Assembly (NCBI GenBank): GCA_027482185.1
Contig: JAIXWF010000008.1
Coordinates: forward strand, 1-64,000
Length of the DNA stretch: 64,000 nucleotides
Reading direction: 5' to 3'
Source: Opitutaceae bacterium
GTDB taxonomy: Bacteria; Verrucomicrobiota; Verrucomicrobiia; Opitutales; Opitutaceae
Below, piece by piece: positions 52,055 to 61,045 of the stretch. The notes under the pieces are model-generated. The model was not told where the DNA came from. It made no database searches and worked only from the letters and a program-made list of their open reading frames with translations. The stretch's first letter is position 1, and every line of letters begins with the position of its first letter. Position numbers and translations under genes: made by a program.

Positions 52055-52912
52055 ATGCCCACCCCGCATCTCAAACTCCCGCCCTGCCTCGGCGGCACCT
52101 ATGTGTCGCGCACGCGCCTGGAACCCGACACGACCTGCCGCTACTTTCCGCGGCACTGCGGTTTCTCGCGCTCGGCCGAAGCGGCGACCATGGACGAATC
52201 GCTGAGCGCGATCACGGAGCAGGCGATCTGGCGCTACGTGGTGCGCGGCACGGTGACGTGGATGGTCGGGGAACGCCGCGCGACGGCGGGGCCGGGCACG
52301 GTGATCGCGACGCGGCAGCCCTCGAACGGGCGGCTGCTGCTGCCGGACGGGACCGTGGACCTGATCTGGCTGACGCTGCAGGGGCCGGCGGCGCTCGATT
52401 ACTTCGACCGCATCACCCACCGCTTCGGCAACCTGCACCTGTTGGCGCCGGGGGCCGCGGCGGTGCGGCGCGCGGAGGAAATGATCCGGGTGGCGCGGCG
52501 CAACCGGCCGCGCTCGCCGTTTTTCTGGTCGGAACAGACGTTCCTGTTCCTCAGCGCGTGGCACCGCGGCCTCGAGGAACGCCGGCAACCGTTGTTGCCG
52601 CTGGTCCGGATGGCGCCGCAGGATTCGCGCGACCTGCTGACCTCGGTGCGCTCGGTGAAGAGCTTCGCGGCGCAGGTCGGCTACTCGCAATCTCACCTCA
52701 CGCGGCTGATCGCGCGCACCTGGCGCGAGACGCCGGGCAAGGTGTTCCGCCGCGTGCGGCTCGAGGAGGCGGCGCGGCGCCTGCGCGACGGCGACGCGAC
52801 GGTCGCGGACGTGGCCGGCCGCGCGGGCTACTCGTCGGTGCCGGCCTTCATCACGGCCTTCAAGGCGCGGTTCGGGCTCACGCCGGCGGCGTACCGGCGC
52901 AGCCGGCGGTGA
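52055..52912 (+). CDS. AraC-family transcriptional regulator
   Basis: The 285-aa protein has an N-terminal sensor half (about 1-190, including a cupin-like segment YVVRGTVTWMVGERRATAGPGT) and a C-terminal double HTH: VKSFAAQVGYSQSHLTRLIARTW and DGDATVADVAGRAGYSSVPAFITAFKARFGLTPAAYR, the second being the classic AraC signature. It probably controls the divergent TonB receptor through the tandem repeat at 52005 and itself. The downstream gene is a second receptor on the opposite strand, so a wider role is possible. Confidence 0.93.
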   Translation: MPTPHLKLPPCLGGTYVSRTRLEPDTTCRYFPRHCGFSRSAEAATMDESLSAITEQAIWRYVVRGTVTWMVGERRATAGPGTVIATRQPSNGRLLLPDGTVDLIWLTLQGPAALDYFDRITHRFGNLHLLAPGAAAVRRAEEMIRVARRNRPRSPFFWSEQTFLFLSAWHRGLEERRQPLLPLVRMAPQDSRDLLTSVRSVKSFAAQVGYSQSHLTRLIARTWRETPGKVFRRVRLEEAARRLRDGDATVADVAGRAGYSSVPAFITAFKARFGLTPAAYRRSRR

Positions 52913-53009
52913 ACTCCGACCGGCGGCGGACTATCGCCCCACGGCCAAGAGGGTTCCGATCTTTCAACCTCCAGGGTTCAACTCCAGTCCGCGCGTCCCG
53001 CGCGCCGGC

Positions 53010-55886
53010 TCAGAAATCGAGCGTCGTGCTGAGGCGGTAACTGCGGGGCTCGTTGAAATAGACGCGCCGCACGCCGGTGTAGTTGTCGTTGTAGCGGCCG
53101 ATGTTCGCGAGGTACGAGTTCGAGATGTTGCGGACGTTGAGCTGCACCGTGGCGCCGATCTTGGTCCGCGGGATGCGGAAGCGGTAGCCGGCGAAGGCGT
53201 CGCCGAGCAGCGTCTCGTTGCCCCAGTAGACTTTGCCGCTGGCGACCTCGAGGCTGAGGAAGTTTTTGCCGTTGTAGCGGACGGAGCCGCCGACGAAGGC
53301 GCCCTTGAGCGGGCCTTCGCGGAACGCATACCGCGCGGTGCCGTTCATCTTGTGCGGGCGGGTGCCGAAGGGGGCGTTCTGCCGGTCGACCTGGAAATCG
53401 AGCTCGCTGTAGAGGTCGCGGGCGGCGGTCTCGAAGGCGGCGAGTTCGGTCGGGTTGTTGGCCAGCAGGCGGCGCCACTCGGGCACGCGGGTATCGAAGA
53501 ATTGGAAGACTTCGGTGAAGAAGTTTTCGCGGCGGCGTTCCGAATGCGAGTAGCTGGCGCGGAGCGTGAGGTTCTTCGTCGGATTGGCGACGATCTCGAC
53601 CTCGATGCCCTTGGTGAACACATCGATCGTGGCGGAGGTCCACGTGATGGCCTGGCGGTCGTAGTCGGCCTGCGTGATCTTCCCCGCGGCGAGCAGTTGC
53701 GTGAGCATGGCGGTGAGGTTGTCCACGCCGAGGGCGTTGCCGCCGGGCAGAATCGGCGAGTCGTTCAGCTGCTTCGTCTCGAACCACGTCGTGCGGATGA
53801 AGAGCCGGTCGTCGCCGAGCACATCGAGCATGAAGCCAAGGTCGCGGCCGCGGCCTTCGGTGGGCTCGGGCACATCGCCGTTGGGCAGCACGGTGCGGTC
53901 GAAGCGCGGCTGGCCGTTGTTGCGGGACAGATTCGCGAAGAGGGAAAGCCGCTTGTGGGCGTGAAGCACGGCGCCGGACGTGAACGTCGTCGGCGTGTAA
54001 CGGTGGTTCACATACGTGCCGTCGAAGTACCATTCGCCGGCGGAAAGGAAACCGGAGCGCACGCGCGGGTCGTTGGGATCGAGCACGCGGGCCTCCTGGG
54101 CGTTGCGGAACTTGATGTCGTCGCGCCGCGCGCCGAGCGTCGTGACGAGCCGGTCGCGGAACCAGAAGCTCTGGGCCGCGACCATGACGGTGTTGATTTC
54201 CTTCACCGTGTCCGTGTTGGCGCGGGCGCGGGAGGCGTAGGCGGTATGGTAGCGTTTGCCGTTCCAGATGAACGGCGCGACCGGGATGCTGGAGTCGGCG
54301 GCGTACCACGTCGTGTAGTCGCCGGCGGCGACGTAGTTGCGGCGCGTGAGCTGGTTCTGCGCCCCCTCGGCGCTGAGGGCATTGGTGATGGGGACGTTGG
54401 CGTCGTCGACGAGGATCTCGTCGCGCCAGCGGCGGAGGCGGTCCTGGGTGGAATTTTCGAGCAGGCCGGCGACGCGGTGCTGGCCGTACCAACGGTCGGA
54501 ACGGCCGGTTTCCCAGGCGGCGCTGAGGCGGTAGATCTCGTTGTCGGTCACGAGCCGGTCCTTGAACCAGATCGCCTCGAAGTAGCTGCGGCCCGCGTAG
54601 GGATTCGGCACGGTGCCGGCGGCGCCGTCGGGCCTCGGCAGCGTGAGATTCGGGTCGGCGCGGAGGTTGGTGCCGCCGACGGCCATGCCGTTGGCTTCGA
54701 CGTCGGTGCGGTTGCGGAACCACGCGAGCTCGAGGACGACCTTCTTCGGCAGCTTCTGCTGCACCGAGACCTGGGTCGTATTGAAGGTTTGGTGACGCAC
54801 GCCGCCGGGGCCGGTGAGGTTGTAGTCGTAGGGCGAGACGGAGGGCGGCAGCAGGGTCTCGACGCCGTAGCGGCCCGTGCTCTGGAACTCGCCGCGCAGG
54901 TTGTAGACGGTGCCGTCCTGCTGGTTGAACGTGAAACGGTTGTTGGCAGTGCTGAAGCGCGCGGTGCCGGGCGGCACGACGGTGCCGTCGATGATCGGGC
55001 GGCCGCCGTCCTGCCAGGCGGTGATCTGGTCGGTGCCGTTCCAGCCGATGGTGAGGTTGTTGTCCATGTGGCCGCGCTCGAAGGAGGCATGGACGGTGGT
55101 GTTTTTCAGCGGCTGGTAGGCGGCGGCGACGGTCCAGCGCGCGGAGTCGGCGAAATCCCAATGCCGCCAGCCCTGGTTGTTCTGGTAGAGGCCGAGCAGG
55201 CGGACGGAGAGTTTGCGCGGGAGCAGGACGAGGTTGTGGTCGGCCTCGTAGCGCTCGTAGTGCCAGGAGCCGTGCATCGACTTGAGCGTCGTGCGCGTGC
55301 GGTTGAGGTTGGCCTTCTTGCCGCTGAGGGAAACGAGACCGCCGGCCTGGCCGAGGCCGAAGAGGATGGAGTTGGGGCCGCTGGCGACCTCGGCGCGTTC
55401 CACGTTGTAGAGATCGACGGGCACGCTCGATTCGACGAAGTCGCGCGAGGCCCCGGCGGGCGAACCGCGCATGCGGAACGTGTAGTCGTTGCCGTCGGCG
55501 CCGCGGCCCTGCGGATTGTTGAAGCCGGCGTTGGCATCCTCGACGTCGATTTCGACGTTGGTCGCGTGCGCGAGCATTTCCTCGAGGTTGGTGGCGGCGA
55601 TGTCGGAGAGAAACTCGGGCGTGAACGCGGACACGGCGGCGGGCGTGTCCTTGAGCCGCGAGTTGAGGCGGCTGCCGCTGGTGGTGTTGGCGGCCTGGTA
55701 ACCGACATCGTCGCCGGCCTTCACCTCGAAGGGCGACAGCTCGACGGGCGGGGCGGACGGGTCGGCGGGTTTCGCGGCCGGGGCCGCAGCGGCGGGCGCC
55801 GGGGCGCTTTGCGCGAAGGCGAAGGTGCCGGCGGACAAGCCGAGGACGAAAGCAGACAGGCAGCGGCCGAGGGAAGCAGCGGGCAT
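53010..55886 (-). CDS. TonB-dependent receptor (FEV-type, second)
   Basis: The 958-aa receptor has a signal peptide (...GTFAFAQ), an Ala/Pro-rich linker and VELSPFEVKAGDDVGYQAAN, then a plug (PAAVSAFTPEFLSDIAATNLEEML, VASGPNSILFGLGQAGGLVS) and a barrel that ends YRLSTTLDF with a terminal Phe. It shares its N-terminal design with the 49024 receptor but is divergent in sequence, so the two likely carry different ligands. It converges with the AraC gene. A 182-bp spacer separates its start from the divergent DUF4202 gene at 56069. Confidence 0.95.
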   Translation of the reverse strand: MPAASLGRCLSAFVLGLSAGTFAFAQSAPAPAAAAPAAKPADPSAPPVELSPFEVKAGDDVGYQAANTTSGSRLNSRLKDTPAAVSAFTPEFLSDIAATNLEEMLAHATNVEIDVEDANAGFNNPQGRGADGNDYTFRMRGSPAGASRDFVESSVPVDLYNVERAEVASGPNSILFGLGQAGGLVSLSGKKANLNRTRTTLKSMHGSWHYERYEADHNLVLLPRKLSVRLLGLYQNNQGWRHWDFADSARWTVAAAYQPLKNTTVHASFERGHMDNNLTIGWNGTDQITAWQDGGRPIIDGTVVPPGTARFSTANNRFTFNQQDGTVYNLRGEFQSTGRYGVETLLPPSVSPYDYNLTGPGGVRHQTFNTTQVSVQQKLPKKVVLELAWFRNRTDVEANGMAVGGTNLRADPNLTLPRPDGAAGTVPNPYAGRSYFEAIWFKDRLVTDNEIYRLSAAWETGRSDRWYGQHRVAGLLENSTQDRLRRWRDEILVDDANVPITNALSAEGAQNQLTRRNYVAAGDYTTWYAADSSIPVAPFIWNGKRYHTAYASRARANTDTVKEINTVMVAAQSFWFRDRLVTTLGARRDDIKFRNAQEARVLDPNDPRVRSGFLSAGEWYFDGTYVNHRYTPTTFTSGAVLHAHKRLSLFANLSRNNGQPRFDRTVLPNGDVPEPTEGRGRDLGFMLDVLGDDRLFIRTTWFETKQLNDSPILPGGNALGVDNLTAMLTQLLAAGKITQADYDRQAITWTSATIDVFTKGIEVEIVANPTKNLTLRASYSHSERRRENFFTEVFQFFDTRVPEWRRLLANNPTELAAFETAARDLYSELDFQVDRQNAPFGTRPHKMNGTARYAFREGPLKGAFVGGSVRYNGKNFLSLEVASGKVYWGNETLLGDAFAGYRFRIPRTKIGATVQLNVRNISNSYLANIGRYNDNYTGVRRVYFNEPRSYRLSTTLDF

Positions 55887-56068
55887 GGGGAGAGGGGGTT
55901 GGAACCGCCGGAACAAAACCGTGGGGGAGGCGGAGCGACGTCAGGATGGAACAGACCGGCGCCGGAAGGGAAGTCCGCGGTGCACACGTCGGAGTGACGA
56001 TTTCACACCGTCGGCCGCGGAAACCCCGCTTGCCGCCGGCGCGGACGGGGCTTCGACTGCGCGGCGCC

Positions 56069-56653
56069 ATGGAAGCCTACGCCCGCGCCCGCGAACTCAT
56101 CGACGCCGCCCACGCCGCCGATCCGGCCCGTTCCGCCGATGGGCGGCCGGCCGAGTTGGTTTACGGCGAGCGCGTCGAAGCCTGGGTCGTGAAGCTGGTG
56201 CCCGCGGCCTCCCCTGCCCTGCGGCTCGCGGCCCGCGCGCAGCACCTCGAGCGCTGGCTCGTGCCGCGCGCGAGTTTCCCGGAGGGCAAGGCCGGCTACC
56301 TCACGTGGCGGCGTTCGCTTTACACGAAGCAGGCGGAGCGCGCGCGGGAGTTGGCGCTCGCCGCCGGCGTGCCCGCGGCCGAGGCGGCCGATATCGCGGT
56401 GTGGGTCTCGAAGACCGGCCTCAAAACCAACGCCGGCACGCAGGCGCTGGAGGACGCGGCGTGCCTCGTGTTTCTGGAAAACGAGATCGGCGCCTTCGCC
56501 GCGCAGCACGCAGACTACCCGCGGGAGAAGTTCGTCGATATCCTGCGCAAGACCTGGAAAAAAATGAGCCCCGCGGCGCAGCAGGCGGCGCTCGGGCTGG
56601 CGTTGCCGCCGGCGATCGCGGAACTCGTGCGCGACGCGCTGGGCGGCAGTTGA
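56069..56653 (+). CDS. DUF4202 family protein
   Basis: The 194-aa protein begins YARARELIDAAHAADP and continues with LVYGERVEAWVVKLVP, LAARAQHLERWLVPRASFPEGKAGYLTWRRSLYTKQAERA and LEDAACLVFLENEIGAFAAQH, a set of conserved His/Arg/Glu helices characteristic of DUF4202. The repeated H/D/E pattern resembles HD-type phosphohydrolases, but that is speculative. No signal peptide. The convergent AspT/YidE-like gene ends 19 bp downstream. Confidence 0.88.
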   Translation: MEAYARARELIDAAHAADPARSADGRPAELVYGERVEAWVVKLVPAASPALRLAARAQHLERWLVPRASFPEGKAGYLTWRRSLYTKQAERARELALAAGVPAAEAADIAVWVSKTGLKTNAGTQALEDAACLVFLENEIGAFAAQHADYPREKFVDILRKTWKKMSPAAQQAALGLALPPAIAELVRDALGGS

Positions 56654-56672
56654 AATTGCTCCCGCTCCGCTC

Positions 56673-58352
56673 TCACCCGGCCGCGGCGCGGTAGAGCAGA
56701 AAGACCAGCAGCTGAGCCGAAAACACGCGGAGCAGCATCACGAGCGGGTACACGGTCGCGTAGGACACGGCGGGCGCGTCGCTGCCGGTGGTTTGCTGCG
56801 CGAAGGCCAAGGCGGGCGGATCCGTCATGCCGCCCGCGAGCAGGCCGCAGAGTTCCGCGTAGTTGAGTTTCCGCCACGCGCGCGCGACGAAGCCGACCAG
56901 CAGCAGCGGCAGCAGCGTGATCGCGGCGCCGAAGGCGAGCCAGCGCAGGCCCTCGCCGCCGAGCAGGACCTCGACGAACTTCTCGCCCGACTTCAGGCCG
57001 ACCGCGGCGAGGAAGAGCGTGATGCCGACCTCGCGCAGCATGTGGTTCGCGTTGGTCGGCATGTGCCAAACGAGCGGGCCGAGGTTGGCGAGGCGCGAGA
57101 GCAAAATCGCCGCGACCAGCGGGCCGCCGGCAAGGCCGAGTTTTACCGCGGCCGGCAGGCCGGGCAGCGCCAGCGGGATGCTGCCGAGAATCACGCCGAG
57201 GGCGATGCCAAGGAAGAACGGAATCGGCTGCGGGGAATTGAGCGCCTGGTTGGAGTTGCCGACGGCCGCCGCGACCTGCGCGATCCGCGGCTCCTCGCCG
57301 ACCGCCATCAGCACGTCGCCGAACTGCAGGTGGAAACCCGGCGTCGGGGAAAACTCGATCCCGCCGCGCGTGATGCGCGTGATCACGACCTCGTGCTGCG
57401 CGAAGATCCGGATTTCGCCGAGGGCGCGGCCGAAGATCTCGCTCCGCGTCACGATCAGGCGACGGTTGGTCACGGGGCCGGGCAGAAGTTTCAGGTCGAC
57501 GCCGGCGTCGGCCCCGACGACGACGCGCAGGGCGTCGAGGCCTTCCTCCGGGCCGACGGCGTGAAGGATGTCGCCGAGCTGCAGTTCCGTTTCCGGCCGC
57601 GCGACTTCGACTTGGCCGGCGCGCGAGAACCGCGAGACCACAACGCCGGAGCCCTCGAGGCCGGGCACTTTGCCGAGGGCGCGGCCGACGAGGTTGGCGT
57701 TGCGGACCTCGAGGTTGCGCGTGGCGGGTTTGGGGGTCCGCGGGGCCTGCGCGTTTTCCGCGGCGGCGACCTCGGCGCGCACGTCGACGCCGAACACGCG
57801 CCGCACCAGCACCATCGTGAGGATGATGCCGATGATGCCGAACGGATAGGCGACGGCGTAGGCGAGGCCCTGGACGGCCGCCGCCCCGTCGTCGGCACCG
57901 ACCTGCGCGAGCGCCTGCTGGGCCGCGGCGAGGCTCGGCGTGTTGGTCGTGGCGCCGGAAAGCAGGCCGCTGCCCGCGGGCAGCGAAACCCAGCCGGTGC
58001 CGATGAAGACGGCGGCCACGCCCGCGCCGAGCAGCACGATCGCGGCGGCGAAGGCGTTGAGCACCAGACCCCGCGCGCGGAGCGAGGCGAAGAAGCCGGG
58101 GCCGATCTGCAGGCCGAGCGTATAGACAAAAAGAATGAGGCCGAATTCGCGCACGAACTCGAGGACGTGGGCGTCGACCTTGAGCCCGAATTGGCCGAGC
58201 AGGAGACCGGCGAAGAGCACGCCGGCCACGCCGAGACCCACGCCGAACACGCGGATCTTGCCCAACGCCGTGCCCGCCGCGCCGGCGATCGCCAGCAGCA
58301 CCACGGTGCGGGCGACGGACTCCTGGGCGAACAACTGGATCAGGCCGTTCAT
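56673..58352 (-). CDS. AspT/YidE/YbjL-type transporter
   Basis: The 559-aa length is close to E. coli YidE/YbjL (about 553). It has two blocks of membrane helices (about 10-195 and 375-559) flanking two RCK_C/TrkA_C-like cytosolic domains (around 217-290 and 294-365: NLVGRALGKVP and EIFGRALGEIR openings). The repeated Gly-rich GLQIGPGFF...GATTNTPSLAAAQQAL and LLAGGMTDPPALAFAQQ segments are the duplicated AspT motifs. The family includes aspartate:alanine exchangers and proteins of unknown substrate. Confidence 0.92.
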   Translation of the reverse strand: MNGLIQLFAQESVARTVVLLAIAGAAGTALGKIRVFGVGLGVAGVLFAGLLLGQFGLKVDAHVLEFVREFGLILFVYTLGLQIGPGFFASLRARGLVLNAFAAAIVLLGAGVAAVFIGTGWVSLPAGSGLLSGATTNTPSLAAAQQALAQVGADDGAAAVQGLAYAVAYPFGIIGIILTMVLVRRVFGVDVRAEVAAAENAQAPRTPKPATRNLEVRNANLVGRALGKVPGLEGSGVVVSRFSRAGQVEVARPETELQLGDILHAVGPEEGLDALRVVVGADAGVDLKLLPGPVTNRRLIVTRSEIFGRALGEIRIFAQHEVVITRITRGGIEFSPTPGFHLQFGDVLMAVGEEPRIAQVAAAVGNSNQALNSPQPIPFFLGIALGVILGSIPLALPGLPAAVKLGLAGGPLVAAILLSRLANLGPLVWHMPTNANHMLREVGITLFLAAVGLKSGEKFVEVLLGGEGLRWLAFGAAITLLPLLLVGFVARAWRKLNYAELCGLLAGGMTDPPALAFAQQTTGSDAPAVSYATVYPLVMLLRVFSAQLLVFLLYRAAAG

Positions 58353-58507
58353 GGCGACAGCGTAGCAGACCCGGGGCCACGGCGGCCACGCATGTTTTGC
58401 CGCGGCTGCGTCATCCGGCCGAACCCCCGGCGCCCGAAAGCGCGGCGACACAGGCTTGCGCGCGCTGCCGGCCGTGGCCTCATTGCGCAGCAACCCATTC
58501 CCCGCCC

Positions 58508-58978
58508 GTGAAAATTGCCAAACGGATTCTTCTCGTCCTCGCCGTCATCGTTCTCGGGCTGCAGTTCGTTCGGCCGGAAAAAAACATTTCCGCGCAGCCC
58601 CCGGGGAAGGACGACTTCCTCGTGCGGCACCCCGCCCCGGCCAAGGTGAAGACGGCGCTGGAGGTCGGCTGCTACGACTGCCACTCCAACACCACGCGCT
58701 ATCCGTGGTACGCGGAGTTCCAGCCCCTCGGCTGGTGGCTCGCGGACCACGTGAAGGAAGGCAAGGGCGCGCTGAACCTGTCCGTCTTCGGCACGCTCAG
58801 CCCCAAGTCCCAAGGCAAGAAACTCAACGAGATGATCGACACGATCGAGACGCGGCAGATGCCGCTGAAGTCGTACACCTACACGCACCGCGACGCGATT
58901 TTCACCGAGGAGCAGATCAAGGACATCGTCGCCTACCTCGAGGAAGTGCGCGACAAGGTCGCGCCCGACGGCGAGTGA
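58508..58978 (+). CDS. Haem_bd-type heme-binding protein
   Basis: A 156-aa protein with an N-terminal membrane anchor (ILLVLAVIVLGLQFV) and the motif C55-YDC58-H59-SNTTRYPWYAEFQPLGWWLADHV, which is the signature of the Haem_bd family (a single CxxCH c-type heme). HRDAIFTEEQIKDIVAYLEE at the end resembles cytochrome helices. The start is GTG 58508, eight residues upstream of the anchor. It is followed by a GNAT gene after only 7 bp. Periplasmic face of the inner membrane is likely. Confidence 0.9.
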   Translation: MKIAKRILLVLAVIVLGLQFVRPEKNISAQPPGKDDFLVRHPAPAKVKTALEVGCYDCHSNTTRYPWYAEFQPLGWWLADHVKEGKGALNLSVFGTLSPKSQGKKLNEMIDTIETRQMPLKSYTYTHRDAIFTEEQIKDIVAYLEEVRDKVAPDGE

Positions 58979-58985
58979 GCGGACC

Positions 58986-59528
58986 ATGGTCCGGCCGCCC
59001 GAAACCTTCGCCACCGCCCGGTTGTTCGCGCGTCCGCCCCGGCGCGACGATGCGCCGGCGGTATTCGCGGCGTGGGCCGCGGATCCGGCCGTGACCCGCT
59101 ACCTCAGCTGGGGCGCCTACACGCAGGTGGAGGCGTTGGCGGATTTTCTCGGCTCCGGTGCCGAAGCTTGGGCCCGCGGGACCGGCCACCTCGCGTGGCT
59201 GCTTTTCCCGCACGGGGAAGAGACTCCGGTCGGCTCGGTCGGCCTGACCTTCGAGGGTGCCGGCCGCGTGATGGCCGGCTACGTGATCGCCCGGCCGCAT
59301 TGGGGCCGCGGCTTCGCCACCGAGGCGCTGCGGCCGCTCGTCGACTGGACGCTGGCGCAGCCCGAGTACTACCGCTGCTGGGCCTACTGCGACACGGAGA
59401 ATCCCGCTTCGGCCCGGGTGATGGAAAAAGCCGGCATGGTGCGCGAAGGCGTTCTGCGGCGTTGGGCCGTCAGCCCGACCCTCGGCCCGGAGCCGCGGGA
59501 CTGCATCGTCTGCGCGAAGGTCCGGTGA
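58986..59528 (+). CDS. GNAT-family N-acetyltransferase (RimJ/RimL-like)
   Basis: The 180-aa protein has ETFATARLFARPPRRDDAPAVFAAWAADPAVTRYLSW at the N-terminus, VGSVGLTFEGAGRVMAGYVIARPHWGRGFATEALRPLVDWTL containing the acetyl-CoA loop, and CDTENPASARVMEKAGMVREGVLRRW at the end. These are the RimJ/RimL-type GNAT motifs. Targets may be ribosomal or metabolite amines. The gene follows the heme protein by 7 bp and converges with the phosphatase-like gene, with 4 bp between their stops. Confidence 0.92.
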   Translation: MVRPPETFATARLFARPPRRDDAPAVFAAWAADPAVTRYLSWGAYTQVEALADFLGSGAEAWARGTGHLAWLLFPHGEETPVGSVGLTFEGAGRVMAGYVIARPHWGRGFATEALRPLVDWTLAQPEYYRCWAYCDTENPASARVMEKAGMVREGVLRRWAVSPTLGPEPRDCIVCAKVR

Positions 59529-59532
59529 ACGC

Positions 59533-60630
59533 CTAGCGTCCGGGCGCGAGCAAGCCCGGCACCGGCGGCGCGGCTCCGGGCGAGGCCGCGGGCCAGTCCT
59601 CGCCGAGGAGCGCGGCGACCGTCGCGGCCACCTGCGCCTGCACGACCAGCGGCGTGCCTTCGCGTTCGCCCCGCGGGACGATGCCGGGGCCGAAGGCGGC
59701 AAGCCACGTTTCCTCGGAGCGCGGGATTTTTTTCCCATGGCTCGTCCAGTCGTGGCACTCGGTGCCGCGGCCGTGGTCGGGCGAGATCACGACGGCGGTG
59801 GTCCCGCGGTACTCGGGCAGCGACTGCAGGTGTTCCCAGAGCTGCCGGACGAAACGGTCGCAGCGCTGCGCGGCCTGGAGGTAGCGGTCGTAGCGGCGGG
59901 CGTGCGCCCAGGAGTCGGGTTCGCCGAACGCCACCAGCAGCACGCGCGGTTTGAGCCGGGCGATGTGGTCGAGGGCGGACTCGTAGACGAAGGCGTCGAA
60001 GTGTTCGCCCGCCGCGATGGGCGGGATGTCCGTCATCCAGCGCTCGAGCTCGCGCAGCCGCGGCGAAACCGGGCCGGCCGGCAGCGGCGAGTCCGTCACC
60101 CAGACGGGCAGGCGGCTGCGGCCGACGTTCATGATCGAGGTGAACACGCGCCATTGGGCGACGGCGGCGACGCGGTCCGCGTAGCCCGGGCGGCCGTGCA
60201 GCCATTCGAGCACCGTGACGTTGGGATTCGGGATCGGCGTGTTCGACGTGATCAGCGGGTCGGCGCGGCCGGTGAGCAGCTCGTTGTAGCCGGGGTAGGA
60301 AATGTTCTCGGCGTTGGCGACCTCGACGCGGCTGTCCCGCGCGCGGTTGCCGAACACCTGGCCGGCCGCGGGCACCGTCGACCAGAAAAACGGCATCAGC
60401 CGCGCGCGGCGTTCTTCCGGCGTCGCGGCGAGAAACTCGCGCTTCAGCGCGGCCTGCGCGCCCTCGGGCACGCCGCCGTTGTCCTTGTCGATCAGGGCCG
60501 CGTCGGCCCCGCCGAAAACCTCCTGCCAGCGCAGGCCGTCGATCGTAACCAGAATTACATTACGCACGGCGGGCGCCGCGGCGGCGGGCAGCGCGGCGGC
60601 GAGCAGGAACACGGTCAGCAGGGATTTCAT
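59533..60630 (-). CDS. Exported alkaline-phosphatase-superfamily enzyme
   Basis: The 365-aa product has a signal peptide (MKSLLTVFLLAAALPAAAA). The fold opens VILVTIDGLRWQEVFGGAD (metal Asp). SYPGYNELLTG supplies the nucleophile region, with Ser rather than the Thr of typical NPP enzymes. SPDHGRGTE and DWTSHGKKI give the remaining metal ligands. It is a phosphodiesterase, phosphatase or phosphoglycerate-mutase-like member; the substrate is unknown. Fold assignment is firm, function is not. Confidence 0.86.
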   Translation of the reverse strand: MKSLLTVFLLAAALPAAAAPAVRNVILVTIDGLRWQEVFGGADAALIDKDNGGVPEGAQAALKREFLAATPEERRARLMPFFWSTVPAAGQVFGNRARDSRVEVANAENISYPGYNELLTGRADPLITSNTPIPNPNVTVLEWLHGRPGYADRVAAVAQWRVFTSIMNVGRSRLPVWVTDSPLPAGPVSPRLRELERWMTDIPPIAAGEHFDAFVYESALDHIARLKPRVLLVAFGEPDSWAHARRYDRYLQAAQRCDRFVRQLWEHLQSLPEYRGTTAVVISPDHGRGTECHDWTSHGKKIPRSEETWLAAFGPGIVPRGEREGTPLVVQAQVAATVAALLGEDWPAASPGAAPPVPGLLAPGR

Positions 60631-60844
60631 GCGGGGCGGAAAGCGGGGCGCGATCCGACTCCGGCCGCCGCCGCGGCCGCAACCCAAACCGTCCGGAACC
60701 CGCGGAACCGCGGGCCGCCCCGACGCGGCGCCGGGGGAACGGTTACACGGCCGCCGCGGATTTTCCCGGAAGAATTGCGCGGGAATCCGCAACTGCTCCC
60801 CGGGGGGGCGGCGTCAGTCCGGGTGCAACCGCATTCCCAACCAC

Positions 60845-60988
60845 ATGAAAAACGATCCCTTCTTCAAGTTCGTCGCCGCCGTCATCATCGCCGGCGTCAT
60901 CGTCGCCCTGGCCAGTCCCAGCCCGACCTCCGCCGATCTCGCCGAGCACGCGCCCGCCGCCCTCCATTCCGCCGGTACCTCCGAGTAA
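60845..60988 (+). CDS. Small membrane peptide, 47 aa, hypothetical
   Basis: MKNDPFFKFVAAVIIAGVIV-type N-terminus gives one good membrane helix, followed by a short hydrophilic tail ending SAGTSE. No family recognised. Support is the well-formed helix with a charged N-cap and a stop shortly after. The 214-bp spacer upstream (60631-60844) has no other ORF and no heptamer array. It converges with the hybrid kinase gene. Confidence 0.5.
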   Translation: MKNDPFFKFVAAVIIAGVIVALASPSPTSADLAEHAPAALHSAGTSE

Positions 60989-61045
60989 GCGCCCGCGGCC
61001 CGCGGGTTTCCCCCCGGCCGCCTGCCCCGGCCGCACCGATCCGCC

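Noticed and set aside
48665-52696. 1343-codon minus-strand open frame
   Set aside because: Arg/Pro/His-rich shadow of the TonB receptor and repeat cluster; it has no recognisable domain.
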